Origin: JADFSZ01 sp022560555 [NCBI: PVC group bacterium]
GTDB lineage: Bacteria > GCA-001730085 > JADFSZ01
Length of the DNA: 30,891 nt
Reading direction: 5' to 3'
Assembly: GCA_022560555.1 (NCBI GenBank)
Contig: JADFSZ010000003.1
Coordinates: 1 to 30,891, forward strand
Below, in pieces: positions 8,647 to 16,308 of the stretch. Position 1 is the first letter of the stretch; each line of letters starts with the position of its first letter. The translations under genes and the position numbers were made by a program. A model generated the notes under the pieces. It had not been told where the DNA came from. It searched no databases and saw only the letters and a program-made list of their open reading frames with translations.

Positions 8647-10236
8647 ATGAACATGGGATTACTTGTCAAAAACGGCCCGAACAAGGGCGCTCATTATCCT
8701 CTCAACGACACCCAACCCGTTGCAGGGACCAATTTCGCCATCAACGACGGCATCACAACCATCGGCCGCGGCATTGAAAGTGATATTCAGGTAAATGATG
8801 CCAAGGTTTCCCGTCAACATTGTCAGATCATTAAAGACAAAAATAATTATTTGATCCGCGATCTGAATAGCCGCAACCATATTAAAATCAATGAAAAAGT
8901 CATTACAGAAACGACTCTCCATGTTGGCGACGAAATCACACTTGGGGATACCATTTTAGTGTTCAGCCCCCGCACAAACATTCCTGATGACAAAAAATTT
9001 CAAAAAACCGATGGCAATCTGAATGAAATCCTCCATTCGAGCACAGTTAAAATCGCGCTTAAAGACAGTGACGCCGTCTTTGATACTAAGATTATTAAAG
9101 AAGATTTTGCCAAATATAAGAAGGCCCATGAAAGCCTTTTGACTCTGTACAAAGTCGGCAACATTATTAATTCGATTCGCGATATGAGGGAGCTTTTTTC
9201 TTCAATTCTTGAAGTTTTGTTTGAGGTCGTTAACCCGGATCGCTGCGTACTAATGACCTATGATGAAGAAACGAAGGAAATGGTGCCTCAGGCCGTTAAA
9301 AGGAAGAATGAACCCGTTAAAGAGGACGAAAAACTCCCGATCAGCCGGACATTGATCTCTTACATCACTAAAAATAAAGAAGCCATTCTTTCGAGCGACG
9401 CCATGGATGACACACGATTCCGGGGCAAAGAATCTATCGCAAAATTATCCATTCGCTCCATTATGTGCGCCCCGATTACAAGCAAGGAACGGCTCATCGG
9501 TCTCATCTATGTGGATTGTGATCAGGCCACGCATCAATTTGAAGACCATGACCTTCAATTGCTTCTGGCTATCGCCGGTCAAGCCGGGATCGCGATTGAA
9601 AACTCCAAACTTTTTGAAGATTTACATTCTCTTTTTCTTGATACCATCAAAACACTCGTAGCGATGATTGACGCGAAGGATCAATACACGCGGGGGCATT
9701 CCGAGAGAGTATGCGCGATCAGCCTTCTTATTGCCGATGAGTTGAATATCAACAAAATCGAAAAGGAAACTTTGCGCCTCGCGGCCATCCTCCATGATAT
9801 CGGAAAAATATGGATTCCCGAAGAGATTCTTAATAAGGCCTCGACGTTAACGGCAGAGGAGCTTGAAAATATCCGAAAACACCCTGAAACGGGAGCAAAA
9901 ATCATCGGAAACATTAAAAATCTTGAAGAGGTTGTTTACGGGGTTCGTCATCATCATGAACGCTTCGACGGGAAAGGATATCCGGACGGCTTATCAGGAA
10001 AACAGATCCCGCTTATGGCGCGCATCTTATGTGTCGCGGATTCTTTTGATGCCATGATTTCCAATCGGCCCTATCGAGATGCGCATGGTCGAGAGAAAGC
10101 TATAAGCGAATTAAAAAACGGATCCGGAACCCAATTTGATCCCGAAATTGTCGAAGCTTTTCTAAAAGCCGCTAAAAAAGCCTCGTTTATTTTTTCCGAA
10201 TTTGATATTGGAGAATCGGAATCAAAGAAGTCATGA
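8647..10236 (+). CDS. FHA-GAF-HD-GYP protein, probable c-di-GMP phosphodiesterase
   Basis: A 529-residue cytoplasmic signalling protein. Residues 1-106 form an FHA domain that binds phosphothreonine partners (TTIGRGIESD, SRQHC, DLNSRN). Residues about 164-325 are a GAF sensor domain. Residues about 326-515 are an HD-GYP domain with HSERV (351-355), the metal-binding HD pair His383-Asp384 in ILHDIGK, HHH at 435-437, and FDGKGYPDGLSG containing the GYP motif (444-446). The signature residues are intact, so c-di-GMP hydrolysis is expected from family knowledge. The ATG at 8647 is fixed by AGGAG (8633-8637) nine bases upstream. The stop overlaps the start of the PilZ gene as ATGA, coupling a c-di-GMP-degrading enzyme to a c-di-GMP receptor. 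The FHA domain suggests control by a Ser/Thr kinase not present here. Confidence 0.93.
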   Translation: MNMGLLVKNGPNKGAHYPLNDTQPVAGTNFAINDGITTIGRGIESDIQVNDAKVSRQHCQIIKDKNNYLIRDLNSRNHIKINEKVITETTLHVGDEITLGDTILVFSPRTNIPDDKKFQKTDGNLNEILHSSTVKIALKDSDAVFDTKIIKEDFAKYKKAHESLLTLYKVGNIINSIRDMRELFSSILEVLFEVVNPDRCVLMTYDEETKEMVPQAVKRKNEPVKEDEKLPISRTLISYITKNKEAILSSDAMDDTRFRGKESIAKLSIRSIMCAPITSKERLIGLIYVDCDQATHQFEDHDLQLLLAIAGQAGIAIENSKLFEDLHSLFLDTIKTLVAMIDAKDQYTRGHSERVCAISLLIADELNINKIEKETLRLAAILHDIGKIWIPEEILNKASTLTAEELENIRKHPETGAKIIGNIKNLEEVVYGVRHHHERFDGKGYPDGLSGKQIPLMARILCVADSFDAMISNRPYRDAHGREKAISELKNGSGTQFDPEIVEAFLKAAKKASFIFSEFDIGESESKKS

Positions 10237-10583
10237 ACAAGAACAAAAGACAATTTATTCGTCTGAATGCTACCGTTCGAATTGTGATCATCCCCTATGA
10301 AGTTACAGACGAAAGGCTCCTGATCAAAGATGAAAAAGATGTATCAACGAAAAACATCAGCGCCGGCGGAATTTTATTCAGGTCCAACCAAACTCTCCCT
10401 ATCAACAGCCTTGTTGAAGTGAAAATTTTTCTTCCGTCCGAACCCAATCCCATTGACGCCATCGGTGAAATCCGCCACATGAGGCGTTTGAAACAATCCC
10501 CCGAATTCGATGTCGGGATACGCTTTCTCAAGATTGCCCATGCCGATCAGGCAAAACTGCTTCAGCTCAAAAAAATTTCCTAA
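10233..10583 (+). CDS. PilZ-domain protein
   Basis: A single-domain PilZ protein of 116 residues. It carries both c-di-GMP-binding motifs: RxxxR at Arg6-Arg10 (RQFIR) and the (D/N)xSxxG motif NISAGG at 41-46. PilZ proteins bind c-di-GMP and change partner or surface behaviour. The ATG overlaps the TGA of the HD-GYP gene by four bases, so the two are made together. No signal peptide or membrane segment is visible. The target is unknown. It ends seven bases from the end of the convergent histidine kinase gene, leaving no room for a terminator between them. Confidence 0.92.
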   Translation: MNKNKRQFIRLNATVRIVIIPYEVTDERLLIKDEKDVSTKNISAGGILFRSNQTLPINSLVEVKIFLPSEPNPIDAIGEIRHMRRLKQSPEFDVGIRFLKIAHADQAKLLQLKKIS

Positions 10584-10590
10584 GATGTGT

Positions 10591-12498
10591 TCAAGAGCCG
10601 GAATACCCCATGTGGATTTCTTCAATCACCCATTCAATATCGCTGACAAGGAAAGGTTTTTGAAGAACATACAGGGACCGGTCTTTTGTTTCGTCACGTT
10701 CATTCAGCGGGGAATTACGCTTGGTTAACACAATGATCGTCGGCTTGGTTTTGATGTCCTTGGTGAGATTTCGAATGTATTCAGCATTAACAGAATCGGA
10801 GACATCTTCATCAAGGACAATGATTTTATATTTATTGGCACGTGCCATGTCTCTTGCTTCTTCACAAGACGTCGTATGATGGAGATCCACCCCTTTGTCT
10901 TCAAAGACAAGATTCCAAACCCTCAACAAATTGGAATCCGTCATGAGAAGCAAAACGGACCAGTACGCCCAATTTGGGTTCAGCCCCGAGGAGGGATGCG
11001 GATATTCGCTGACATGCGACTTAAACTTTACGAGGGTGTTTTCCTTAATCATAACCGCGCTTTCTAATTCTTTAAGAACTTTCTTAACAACGGCTTCCCC
11101 TCCCGCCTTTTCTGTTTTGGGCAAGAGAACAGCTATGCGGCCATCGGTAAAATTAAAAACACGGTCATACGTGTGCGTCACATGAAACCGCACAATACGT
11201 GTGATAAACTCCATGAAATCCGATAGGATTTCTTTAGAATATTTTCTGGATATTTCGTCCCATCCTTCACAAATAAAATCGATAACGCAAAATTTCCATC
11301 CGGTCTGAATCGATTCTTCTATTCCCTTTGAAAAACAATCATAAAACAAGATCTCCGTTTTTTGCACACGGGGCAAGCGCATAAAAACGGTCGTTCCTCT
11401 CCCTTGATTCGACTCAAGCCAAACCGTACCCCCATGGACTTCCACAAGTTTTTTAGCCATCATCATGCTTAAAGACGATTCTTTAGCGCCCTCGGATGAC
11501 ACAAGAGAAACCTTCTCGACTGTTTCAAATATGTGTTTCAGTTTTTCTTCGGAAATTCCGGGCCCACCATCACGAATCCACAGCACAACAAACCAGCCAT
11601 CGTTTTTTGCTCCCAATTCAACTTGGCCCTTTTCAGGCGTAAATTTAAGAGCATTTCTGAGAAAAGCCATAAAAATCTGTGTCAACCGTTTCATGTCCGC
11701 CGAAATATTCTCGACGTTCCCTTCAACGCGATTGGAGAGAGAGAGACCTTTCTCCTCGGCAATCAGAGTATAAGACCTCACGAGATCATCGAGAAATAGT
11801 TTTGGAGATATGTCTTCATAATACAAAGGGAAGGCTCCCGACTCGATTTTAGAAATAATGAGCAGATCATTAATCGTGGCTGACATACACTCAACATTTC
11901 GGTTAGCACTGTCCAAAAACTTAAGCTGTTCATGAGTAAGTTCTCCCGCGGTTCCGTCTGCAAGGATATTGATATTCTCACGAATAATCGTGAGGGGGGT
12001 ATGCATCTCGTGCGAAATATTTGAAATAAAATCATCTTTAGTCTCATTCAATCTTTTCAGTTCGCCAATCGATTTTTCCATTTCCATATTACGCAGGGTA
12101 AGTGTGTTTTGCAAGTCTCTTAAATTCAGCAAGGCTTTGATACGCTCAATAAATATTTGCATATTCTGGTTTTTGTTAAAAAAATCATCTACACCGGCTC
12201 TATAGGCTTCCAGGACCAGAACGTCTTCCTCGGCACGTGCCGTTAACATGAGAATAGGAATGGTTTTATATTGAGGAATGGAGCGGATTTGTTTGACAAC
12301 CAGAGGCCCGTTCTCTTTAGGCATATAATAGTCAACAACGATACAATCAACACCTTGGTCATCGAGAAGTTTAAGCGCCTCGGACCCGCTATCGGCTTCA
12401 AGCACACCAAATCCCTCTTCTTTCATCCGAAGAGATAAAAGATGCCGGCTATCTTGGTCATCATCAACAATCAATATCGTATGTTTCTTTTTGTTCAT
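10591..12498 (-). CDS. Hybrid sensor kinase: receiver-HisKA-HATPase-degenerate GGDEF-receiver
   Basis: A 635-residue soluble kinase without transmembrane segments. Order: receiver 6-122 (VDDD 11-14, phospho-acceptor Asp56 in VVDYYMP, Lys109 region); HisKA 150-222 with phospho-His163 in SHEMHTPL; HATPase 265-377 with N box FLRNALKF and G1 DGGPGI (310-315), but the G2 box is ESSLSMMM (340-347) where GxGLGL glycines are expected. Residues about 383-505 resemble a GGDEF domain (FCVIDF, IAVLLPKTEKAGGEAV, SEYPHP) whose GGDEF motif is replaced by FTDGRI. Residues 514-628 form a second receiver with Asp563 and the Lys614-Pro pair. The ATG at 12498 begins MNKKKHTILIVDDD; longer upstream starts would overlap the promoter at 12539-12567. 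Confidence 0.9.
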   Translation of the reverse strand: MNKKKHTILIVDDDQDSRHLLSLRMKEEGFGVLEADSGSEALKLLDDQGVDCIVVDYYMPKENGPLVVKQIRSIPQYKTIPILMLTARAEEDVLVLEAYRAGVDDFFNKNQNMQIFIERIKALLNLRDLQNTLTLRNMEMEKSIGELKRLNETKDDFISNISHEMHTPLTIIRENINILADGTAGELTHEQLKFLDSANRNVECMSATINDLLIISKIESGAFPLYYEDISPKLFLDDLVRSYTLIAEEKGLSLSNRVEGNVENISADMKRLTQIFMAFLRNALKFTPEKGQVELGAKNDGWFVVLWIRDGGPGISEEKLKHIFETVEKVSLVSSEGAKESSLSMMMAKKLVEVHGGTVWLESNQGRGTTVFMRLPRVQKTEILFYDCFSKGIEESIQTGWKFCVIDFICEGWDEISRKYSKEILSDFMEFITRIVRFHVTHTYDRVFNFTDGRIAVLLPKTEKAGGEAVVKKVLKELESAVMIKENTLVKFKSHVSEYPHPSSGLNPNWAYWSVLLLMTDSNLLRVWNLVFEDKGVDLHHTTSCEEARDMARANKYKIIVLDEDVSDSVNAEYIRNLTKDIKTKPTIIVLTKRNSPLNERDETKDRSLYVLQKPFLVSDIEWVIEEIHMGYSGS

Positions 12499-12517
12499 AA
12501 GAAAATCGATTTTCCCA

Positions 12518-12546
12518 TTGAATAACCCCGTCGAAAACATTATACT
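12518..12546 (+). promoter_or_regulatory. Promoter of the GT2 glycosyltransferase gene
   Basis: TTGAAT (12518-12523) and TATACT (12541-12546) with a 17-base spacer on the plus strand. Its -10 shares bases with the -10 of the divergent kinase promoter. Confidence 0.55.
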
Positions 12547-12567
12547 ATTCGAGTGAATATCCCGCAA
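12539..12567 (-). promoter_or_regulatory. Promoter of the hybrid kinase gene
   Basis: On the minus strand TTGCGG (12567-12562) and a perfect TATAAT (12544-12539) with a 17-base spacer, about 41 bases before the kinase start codon. Confidence 0.6.
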
Positions 12568-12584
12568 TACATGTTGACAAAAAT

Positions 12585-13298
12585 ATGCCGGCCTCTCAAG
12601 GCAAAATGCCTATGATGACCGTCAGCGTGATTATCCCCGTCTACAATGAAGCCCCAACGATCCAAGTGCTTATTGAAAAGGTTAAAGCAACGTCCACGGC
12701 CCATGAAATCCTGATTGTGGATGACGGATCCACCGACAACACTCCGGATATTTTAAGCTCCTATCAAAATGACTCTTTAATCAAAGTTTTTCGATTGGCG
12801 AAAAACTCCGGGAAGGGATCAGCTCTAGCCGAAGCGTTTCGGCACGCGAAGGGGGACATCCTGCTCATCCAGGATGCCGATTTAGAATACGACCCGCAAG
12901 ATTACCCAAAACTTATCGAGCCCATCCTATCAGGTCAAGCGGATGTGGTTTATGGATCCCGTTTTCTCGGAGACCCCCATCGCGTCCTCTACTTTTGGCA
13001 CTATCTCGGGAATAAATTCCTCACAACGTTATCAAACATAATGACAAATCTTAATTTAAACGATATGGAAACAGGCTATAAGGTTTTTAAGAAAGAATGC
13101 GTTCAAAATCTGACTGTGCGGTCAAAACGTTTTGGGATAGAACCTGAACTCACGGCAAAATTTGCCAAAGGCAAGTGGAGAATTTTTGAAACGGGTATTA
13201 GCTACGCCGGACGAACATATAGTGAAGGGAAAAAGGTTACGTGGAGAGACGGATTCGCGGCCGTCTTTACAATTTTATGGTTTCGCTTTTTTGATTAA
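12585..13298 (+). CDS. Family 2 glycosyltransferase, dolichyl-phosphate-mannose-synthase-like
   Basis: GT-A fold transferase of 237 residues that would move a sugar from a nucleotide donor, most likely to a polyprenyl phosphate. It shows SVIIPVYNEAPTI (14-26), EILIVDDGSTDNT (41-53), the metal-binding DxD as QDADLEYDPQDY (Asp97, Asp99) and ADVVYGSRF. There are no membrane segments after the catalytic domain, as in the soluble bacterial DPM1-like forms. Such enzymes often feed sugars to GT-C membrane transferases; one is encoded at 25885-27114, but a link is only inference. The start is uncertain: ATGs at 12585, 12606 (AAGG four bases upstream) and 12615 are all possible. The 3' end overlaps the convergent LOG gene by 24 bases. 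Confidence 0.9.
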   Translation: MPASQGKMPMMTVSVIIPVYNEAPTIQVLIEKVKATSTAHEILIVDDGSTDNTPDILSSYQNDSLIKVFRLAKNSGKGSALAEAFRHAKGDILLIQDADLEYDPQDYPKLIEPILSGQADVVYGSRFLGDPHRVLYFWHYLGNKFLTTLSNIMTNLNLNDMETGYKVFKKECVQNLTVRSKRFGIEPELTAKFAKGKWRIFETGISYAGRTYSEGKKVTWRDGFAAVFTILWFRFFD

Positions 13299-13787
13299 TT
13301 GAACCATTTGTATCACAGCATCCACAGCCTGAATAGGATCTTGAAACTGAGGAATATCGATAAATGTTGCGTCTGGTTTTTGTATACGCCATGTTCCTAA
13401 CCCCACCAAAGGGATTCCGTATAAAAGACAGGTCGATATTTCCGATAAGGTCCCCAATTTTCCGTCAATGGCCAAAACAGCATGGCTTGATTGAACCACA
13501 ACCATGTTTCTCGCGTGCCCCAAACCGGTGACAATCGGAATATCAATATAAGGATTCGCGTCCTCCATTTGAGATCCCGGTAATATTCCGATCGTGAGGG
13601 CCCCTGCGTCTTTCGCGCCCCGTGCGGCTGCCTCCATAACACCTTTCAAGGCCCCGCACACAAGAATCGCGCCTCGGTGTCCAATGGCTTGTCCTACCAT
13701 ATAAGCGGCCTCAAGAACAGACGCCTCGGCTTCGCTCGCGCCAATGACGCCAATCTTTAACTTCGAACGGGTGTTAGACTCATTCAT
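13275..13787 (-). CDS. LOG / lysine-decarboxylase-like fold protein (TIGR00725 type)
   Basis: A 170-residue Rossmann-like protein of the group annotated TIGR00725 or molybdenum-cofactor-carrier-like, related to the LOG phosphoribohydrolases. Visible marks are KIGVIGASEAE (11-21), CGALKGVMEAAARGAKDAG (44-62), TIGILPG (65-71) and GKLGTLSEI (109-117), the last corresponding to the nucleotide-binding GGxGTxxE loop of LOG proteins with the first glycine position altered. The biochemical role in this subgroup is not settled. It is the last gene of the ECF sigma operon, starting five bases after the secreted-protein stop. Its 3' end overlaps the convergent GT2 gene by 24 bases. No strong ribosome binding site precedes its ATG. 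Confidence 0.8.
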   Translation of the reverse strand: MNESNTRSKLKIGVIGASEAEASVLEAAYMVGQAIGHRGAILVCGALKGVMEAAARGAKDAGALTIGILPGSQMEDANPYIDIPIVTGLGHARNMVVVQSSHAVLAIDGKLGTLSEISTCLLYGIPLVGLGTWRIQKPDATFIDIPQFQDPIQAVDAVIQMVQLIKKAKP

Positions 13788-13792
13788 TTTTT

Positions 13793-14239
13793 CTAACGAA
13801 TTTTTGCGGAAATGGGCATAAGAATCGTTCCGTTTTGATAGCTTGGACCGCCAACCACCACGATTCCGCCATTAGCAAGTTGAAGAATCATATTAAGTTT
13901 GTACTTGGAAGCTTTTTCCATCCAGATCTTAACCTTTATCATGCTTCCGTCATAAGATTCCGGCTGAATATACATTTTCCCGCCATTAGGAATAGAAATT
14001 TGACTGATATCTTTAAAACCAACCGAGAATTGTTTTCGATCAAGAAGCTCCAAACTGTCAAACGGTAAATCTTGTCCGATAGAATGGATACGCGGATCAC
14101 GCCCCGTGTGGTCATTGGACGCATAAATGATGTCCACATCCAGATGCACTTGCGCGGCCAAAAGAGCGTCCATACAAGCGGCCTCGAGCCCGAGCAATAA
14201 ACAAAATACGAAAAAAAGGTTCCTCAAAACGTTCATCAT
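13793..14239 (-). CDS. Secreted beta-rich protein of an ECF sigma operon, function unknown
   Basis: A 148-residue protein that I do not recognise by name. Residues 1-29 look like a Sec signal peptide (hydrophobic stretch FFVFCLLLGLEA, possible cut after LLAAQ). The mature part alternates short strands, with the recurring style of ISIPNGGKMYIQP and GGIVVVGGPSYQNGTILMPISA, similar to small exported proteins seen beside ECF sigma factors in other phyla. No catalytic motif is visible. Its start overlaps the anti-sigma stop as ATGA (a second ATG follows immediately at 14236 and has better spacing to GAAGGG). The operon suggests an envelope function linked to the sigma/anti-sigma pair, perhaps as signal or target; this is inference. 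Confidence 0.7.
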   Translation of the reverse strand: MMNVLRNLFFVFCLLLGLEAACMDALLAAQVHLDVDIIYASNDHTGRDPRIHSIGQDLPFDSLELLDRKQFSVGFKDISQISIPNGGKMYIQPESYDGSMIKVKIWMEKASKYKLNMILQLANGGIVVVGGPSYQNGTILMPISAKIR

Positions 14240-14835
14240 ACCCTTCCCGAAAAATCAACATCCCTCAGCGGCTTAACAACAGCTATGTCTCTACTATGAA
14301 AACCAAAAGAATGAATGGGTTTTAGGTTTTTGTCATCTTCTAAGTTTTTATTCATGACAGGATCCGGGTTTTCCTGAAGCCAAATATATGTTAAACCATC
14401 ATCTGTCCCCTTGAAAATCATAACATGATTTGTTCTATTTTCCAAATATTCTACATAACATTCATTTGCTACGTTCACAGAAGCTTTATGTTCAAAAAAA
14501 TTATAGGTCCCCACCACCATGAGACAAAGGACACACATCACAAGACCCGCGCGCCAACTTAAAACCTTTTTTCTGACAAGAGACACGAGACTTTCCTTTT
14601 GCCCTAAATCGGCACGAATGGATTCCCAAAGATACTGTGTCGGACGTTCAGCCATTTCGCGATCAATAGACTCCTTAATCGAAAGACGTACAGACTGAAA
14701 AAAACGGGCTGTTTTATACCGCAAGGGGTTCTCCTCTAGCTCTTTCTCCCCTAGGGATCCCTCAATCGGCGGCATGGTGTCTTCCAAATACCTTTCGAGT
14801 TCACGTCTATCCCATTGTTTTCTTCTAAATTTCAT
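14236..14835 (-). CDS. Probable anti-sigma factor, single-pass membrane protein
   Basis: A 199-residue protein with about 95 cytoplasmic residues rich in charged helices (DRRELERYLEDTMPP, VRLSIKESIDREMAE), one transmembrane segment at about 96-114 (GLVMCVLCLMVVGTYNF) and a periplasmic C-terminal part of about 85 residues. This topology and its position right after an ECF sigma gene are those of an anti-sigma factor. The zinc motif HxxxCxxC is absent, and no named anti-sigma domain is recognised. The ATG at 14835 is preferred because AGGAG lies nine bases upstream; the ATG at 14844 would sit directly on that site. It overlaps the sigma stop by 11 bases. Confidence in the role is moderate and rests mainly on context. 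Confidence 0.72.
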   Translation of the reverse strand: MKFRRKQWDRRELERYLEDTMPPIEGSLGEKELEENPLRYKTARFFQSVRLSIKESIDREMAERPTQYLWESIRADLGQKESLVSLVRKKVLSWRAGLVMCVLCLMVVGTYNFFEHKASVNVANECYVEYLENRTNHVMIFKGTDDGLTYIWLQENPDPVMNKNLEDDKNLKPIHSFGFHSRDIAVVKPLRDVDFSGRV

Positions 14836-15370
14836 AAAAATCATCTCCTAAAACGTTCACAACTTTTCGGCGCGCATAATAAAGGCGGCTCATCACGGTC
14901 CCCATAGAACAGTTGAGAACCTTGGCAATGGAATCATAATCTAGTCCCTGGATCTCCCTCAGGACAAGGATCCGGCTGTGTTTTTTACCAATCTGGGATA
15001 GAGCTTGGTAAAATCTTTCAACAAGTTCTTTATTTTCAATTTGAGATTTTGGGTCAACTTTTGATGCTAGGGGCAATGATTCATCCAAACTCACTTTTTT
15101 TTCCCGGCGGCGTTTTCTATATTGGTCAATGCCCGCGTTGACGGCAACACGATACAACCAGCTTGCCAAGTGAATCCCCGTGTCCATCTTTGGTAGCCGT
15201 TGATAGAGTTTCAGGAAGATATCTTGAGAGATGTCTAAAGCATCCTCTCGACTCCTAAGAACGCCAAACAGCGCGCGATATACCCGATCCTTATGAGCTT
15301 CAACAATCATCCGGAATGCCTCCCTATCCCCCTTTGAGGCACGAAGAAGAAGTTCTTTGTCGTTAAACAC
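14825..15370 (-). CDS. ECF-type RNA polymerase sigma factor
   Basis: A 181-residue group 4 sigma factor. Region 2 runs about 22-92 (RVYRALFGVLRSREDALDIS, DIFLKLYQRLP, ASWLYRVAVNAGIDQYRKR) and region 4 about 117-172 (LSQIGKKHSRILVLREIQG, YDSIAKVLNCSMGTVMSRLY), joined by a linker around VSLDESLPLASKVDPKSQ. It would direct polymerase to a small regulon. The start is a GTG at 15370 with AAGGAG nine bases upstream. It heads an operon with an anti-sigma candidate, a secreted protein and a LOG-like protein. Upstream, at 15428-15437, a perfect ten-base palindrome GTTTCGAAAC and an AT-rich stretch could hold its promoter, but I could not assign -35 and -10 elements with confidence. A terminator at 15503-15540 separates it from the preceding gene. 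Confidence 0.94.
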   Translation of the reverse strand: MFNDKELLLRASKGDREAFRMIVEAHKDRVYRALFGVLRSREDALDISQDIFLKLYQRLPKMDTGIHLASWLYRVAVNAGIDQYRKRRREKKVSLDESLPLASKVDPKSQIENKELVERFYQALSQIGKKHSRILVLREIQGLDYDSIAKVLNCSMGTVMSRLYYARRKVVNVLGDDFYEI

Positions 15371-15427
15371 TTTTGAGAACTCCTTTTTATATAAGTAACG
15401 TGTATCTTAATATTTTATTCAACACCG

Positions 15428-15437
15428 GTTTCGAAAC
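15428..15437. repeat. Ten-base palindrome upstream of the ECF sigma gene
   Basis: GTTTCGAAAC is a perfect palindrome about 60 bases before the GTG start of the sigma gene. On the minus strand it includes GAAAC, reminiscent of ECF -35 elements, so it could be an operator or part of an autoregulated promoter. This is weak evidence. Confidence 0.3.
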
Positions 15438-15502
15438 AGGAGGGCTTATCAAGCATAAGTATTTGAAGACATAAGGATTAAGAAGAAATTAATCCCCTCT
15501 TA

Positions 15503-15540
15503 AAAAACAAAAGGAAGGACCGATATTGGGGTCCTTCCCT
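15503..15540 (-). terminator. Rho-independent terminator after the lysine-tailed protein gene
   Basis: Read on the minus strand, GGAAGGACC (15539-15531) and GGTCCTTCC (15522-15514) form a perfect nine-base stem with an eight-base loop, followed by TTTTGTTTTTT. It starts about 23 bases after the stop of the small gene. Confidence 0.88.
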
Positions 15541-15562
15541 GAGAAAAATCATTTTTCATCCA

Positions 15563-15730
15563 TTATTTCTTTTTACGTGAAGCTTTCTTTTTCTTCTTTG
15601 CTTTGGACTTTTTCTTTTTCTTTTGTCCTCCGCGGGCCATTTTCGCTCTTGAGATATCGCCTTGGGAATCCACAAAATACAGATAACCCGGTTCTTTTTT
15701 AATGCCTACTTTAGCCACTTTCTGCGCCAT
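15563..15730 (-). CDS. Small basic protein with lysine-rich tail
   Basis: A 55-residue protein with two parts: residues 1-35 have a conserved-looking globular or strand segment (KVGIKKEPGYLYFVDSQGD, SRAKMARGG), and residues 37-55 are almost entirely Lys, Ser, Ala and Arg. The tail is like those of histone H1-like and other nucleic-acid-binding proteins, so DNA or RNA binding is a reasonable inference, but the head segment is not a known DNA-binding fold to me; I have seen similar short proteins annotated hypothetical in other bacteria. The ATG at 15730 is chosen because GGAAGGGGGGA lies just upstream; a TTG at 15751 would lengthen it by seven residues. It follows the PilZ gene by 84 bases and ends at a strong terminator. 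Confidence 0.82.
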   Translation of the reverse strand: MAQKVAKVGIKKEPGYLYFVDSQGDISRAKMARGGQKKKKKSKAKKKKKASRKKK

Positions 15731-15814
15731 TCTAATCCCCCCTTCCGTCAATAAATTATTGTCTCTTTTCCTTGTAAAAACTTACCAAGCCAATCATAAA
15801 AAACGATGAAATCC

Positions 15815-16159
15815 TTAAAGCTCATTTTGCAAATGAACATAATCATCGATAACAGCCAAATCTTTTTCGGAAATATTCGTAAAAAAAACACCGGTATCAT
15901 AACACTCTAAGGAAGACTCGCGGACACGATCACATCTAACAACAACGCCTTCACACGAAATTTTTGAAGTTTTTTTCCTCGACACAGGTAGCTCTAATTC
16001 TACCATAACTTTTTTCATGTACGTGATGGGCTGATCGACTTGACAATAGATGCCGGATGTGCTGATATTTTTAACATCTGTGATAATCTTTGATGATTGC
16101 CCCGAAAGGTTAATCTTAAAGTCGCCTGATTTACGTTTCTTTTTTCTTCTCTCGGCCAT
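15815..16159 (-). CDS. PilZ-domain protein
   Basis: A 114-residue single-domain PilZ protein. The arginine motif RxxxR is present as Arg5-Arg9 inside a very basic N-terminus (MAERRKKKRK), and the second motif is NISTSG at 31-36, followed by the family's strands and YDTGVFFTNISEKD. Binding of c-di-GMP is expected from the intact motifs. It is the second PilZ protein of the window and has its own promoter at 16201-16230. The lysine-tailed protein follows it on the same strand and may share the transcript. There is no signal peptide. Its partner is unknown. Confidence 0.9.
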   Translation of the reverse strand: MAERRKKKRKSGDFKINLSGQSSKIITDVKNISTSGIYCQVDQPITYMKKVMVELELPVSRKKTSKISCEGVVVRCDRVRESSLECYDTGVFFTNISEKDLAVIDDYVHLQNEL

Positions 16160-16200
16160 TCTTTTCTTTTTCTCTTCTCACCCTCTATTGTTGAATGTGA

Positions 16201-16230
16201 ATGTTAACATAGCACCGTCGGAACTGTCAA
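16201..16230 (-). promoter_or_regulatory. Probable promoter of the PilZ gene
   Basis: Minus strand TTGACA (16230-16225) and TAACAT (16206-16201) with an 18-base spacer, 42 bases before the PilZ start. The -35 is perfect, the -10 four of six. Confidence 0.5.
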
Positions 16231-16308
16231 CGACTTTTTAGCTCATTTACGCTGGCCAAAAATGTTAACGGAACCAATATCCAAAAACGATTCACCGGAA
16301 ACATCCTC

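Noticed and set aside
12574-12602. TTGACA at 12574 as the -35 of the GT2 gene
   Set aside because: No acceptable -10 follows at 16-18 bases; TTGAAT-17-TATACT at 12518-12546 is better.
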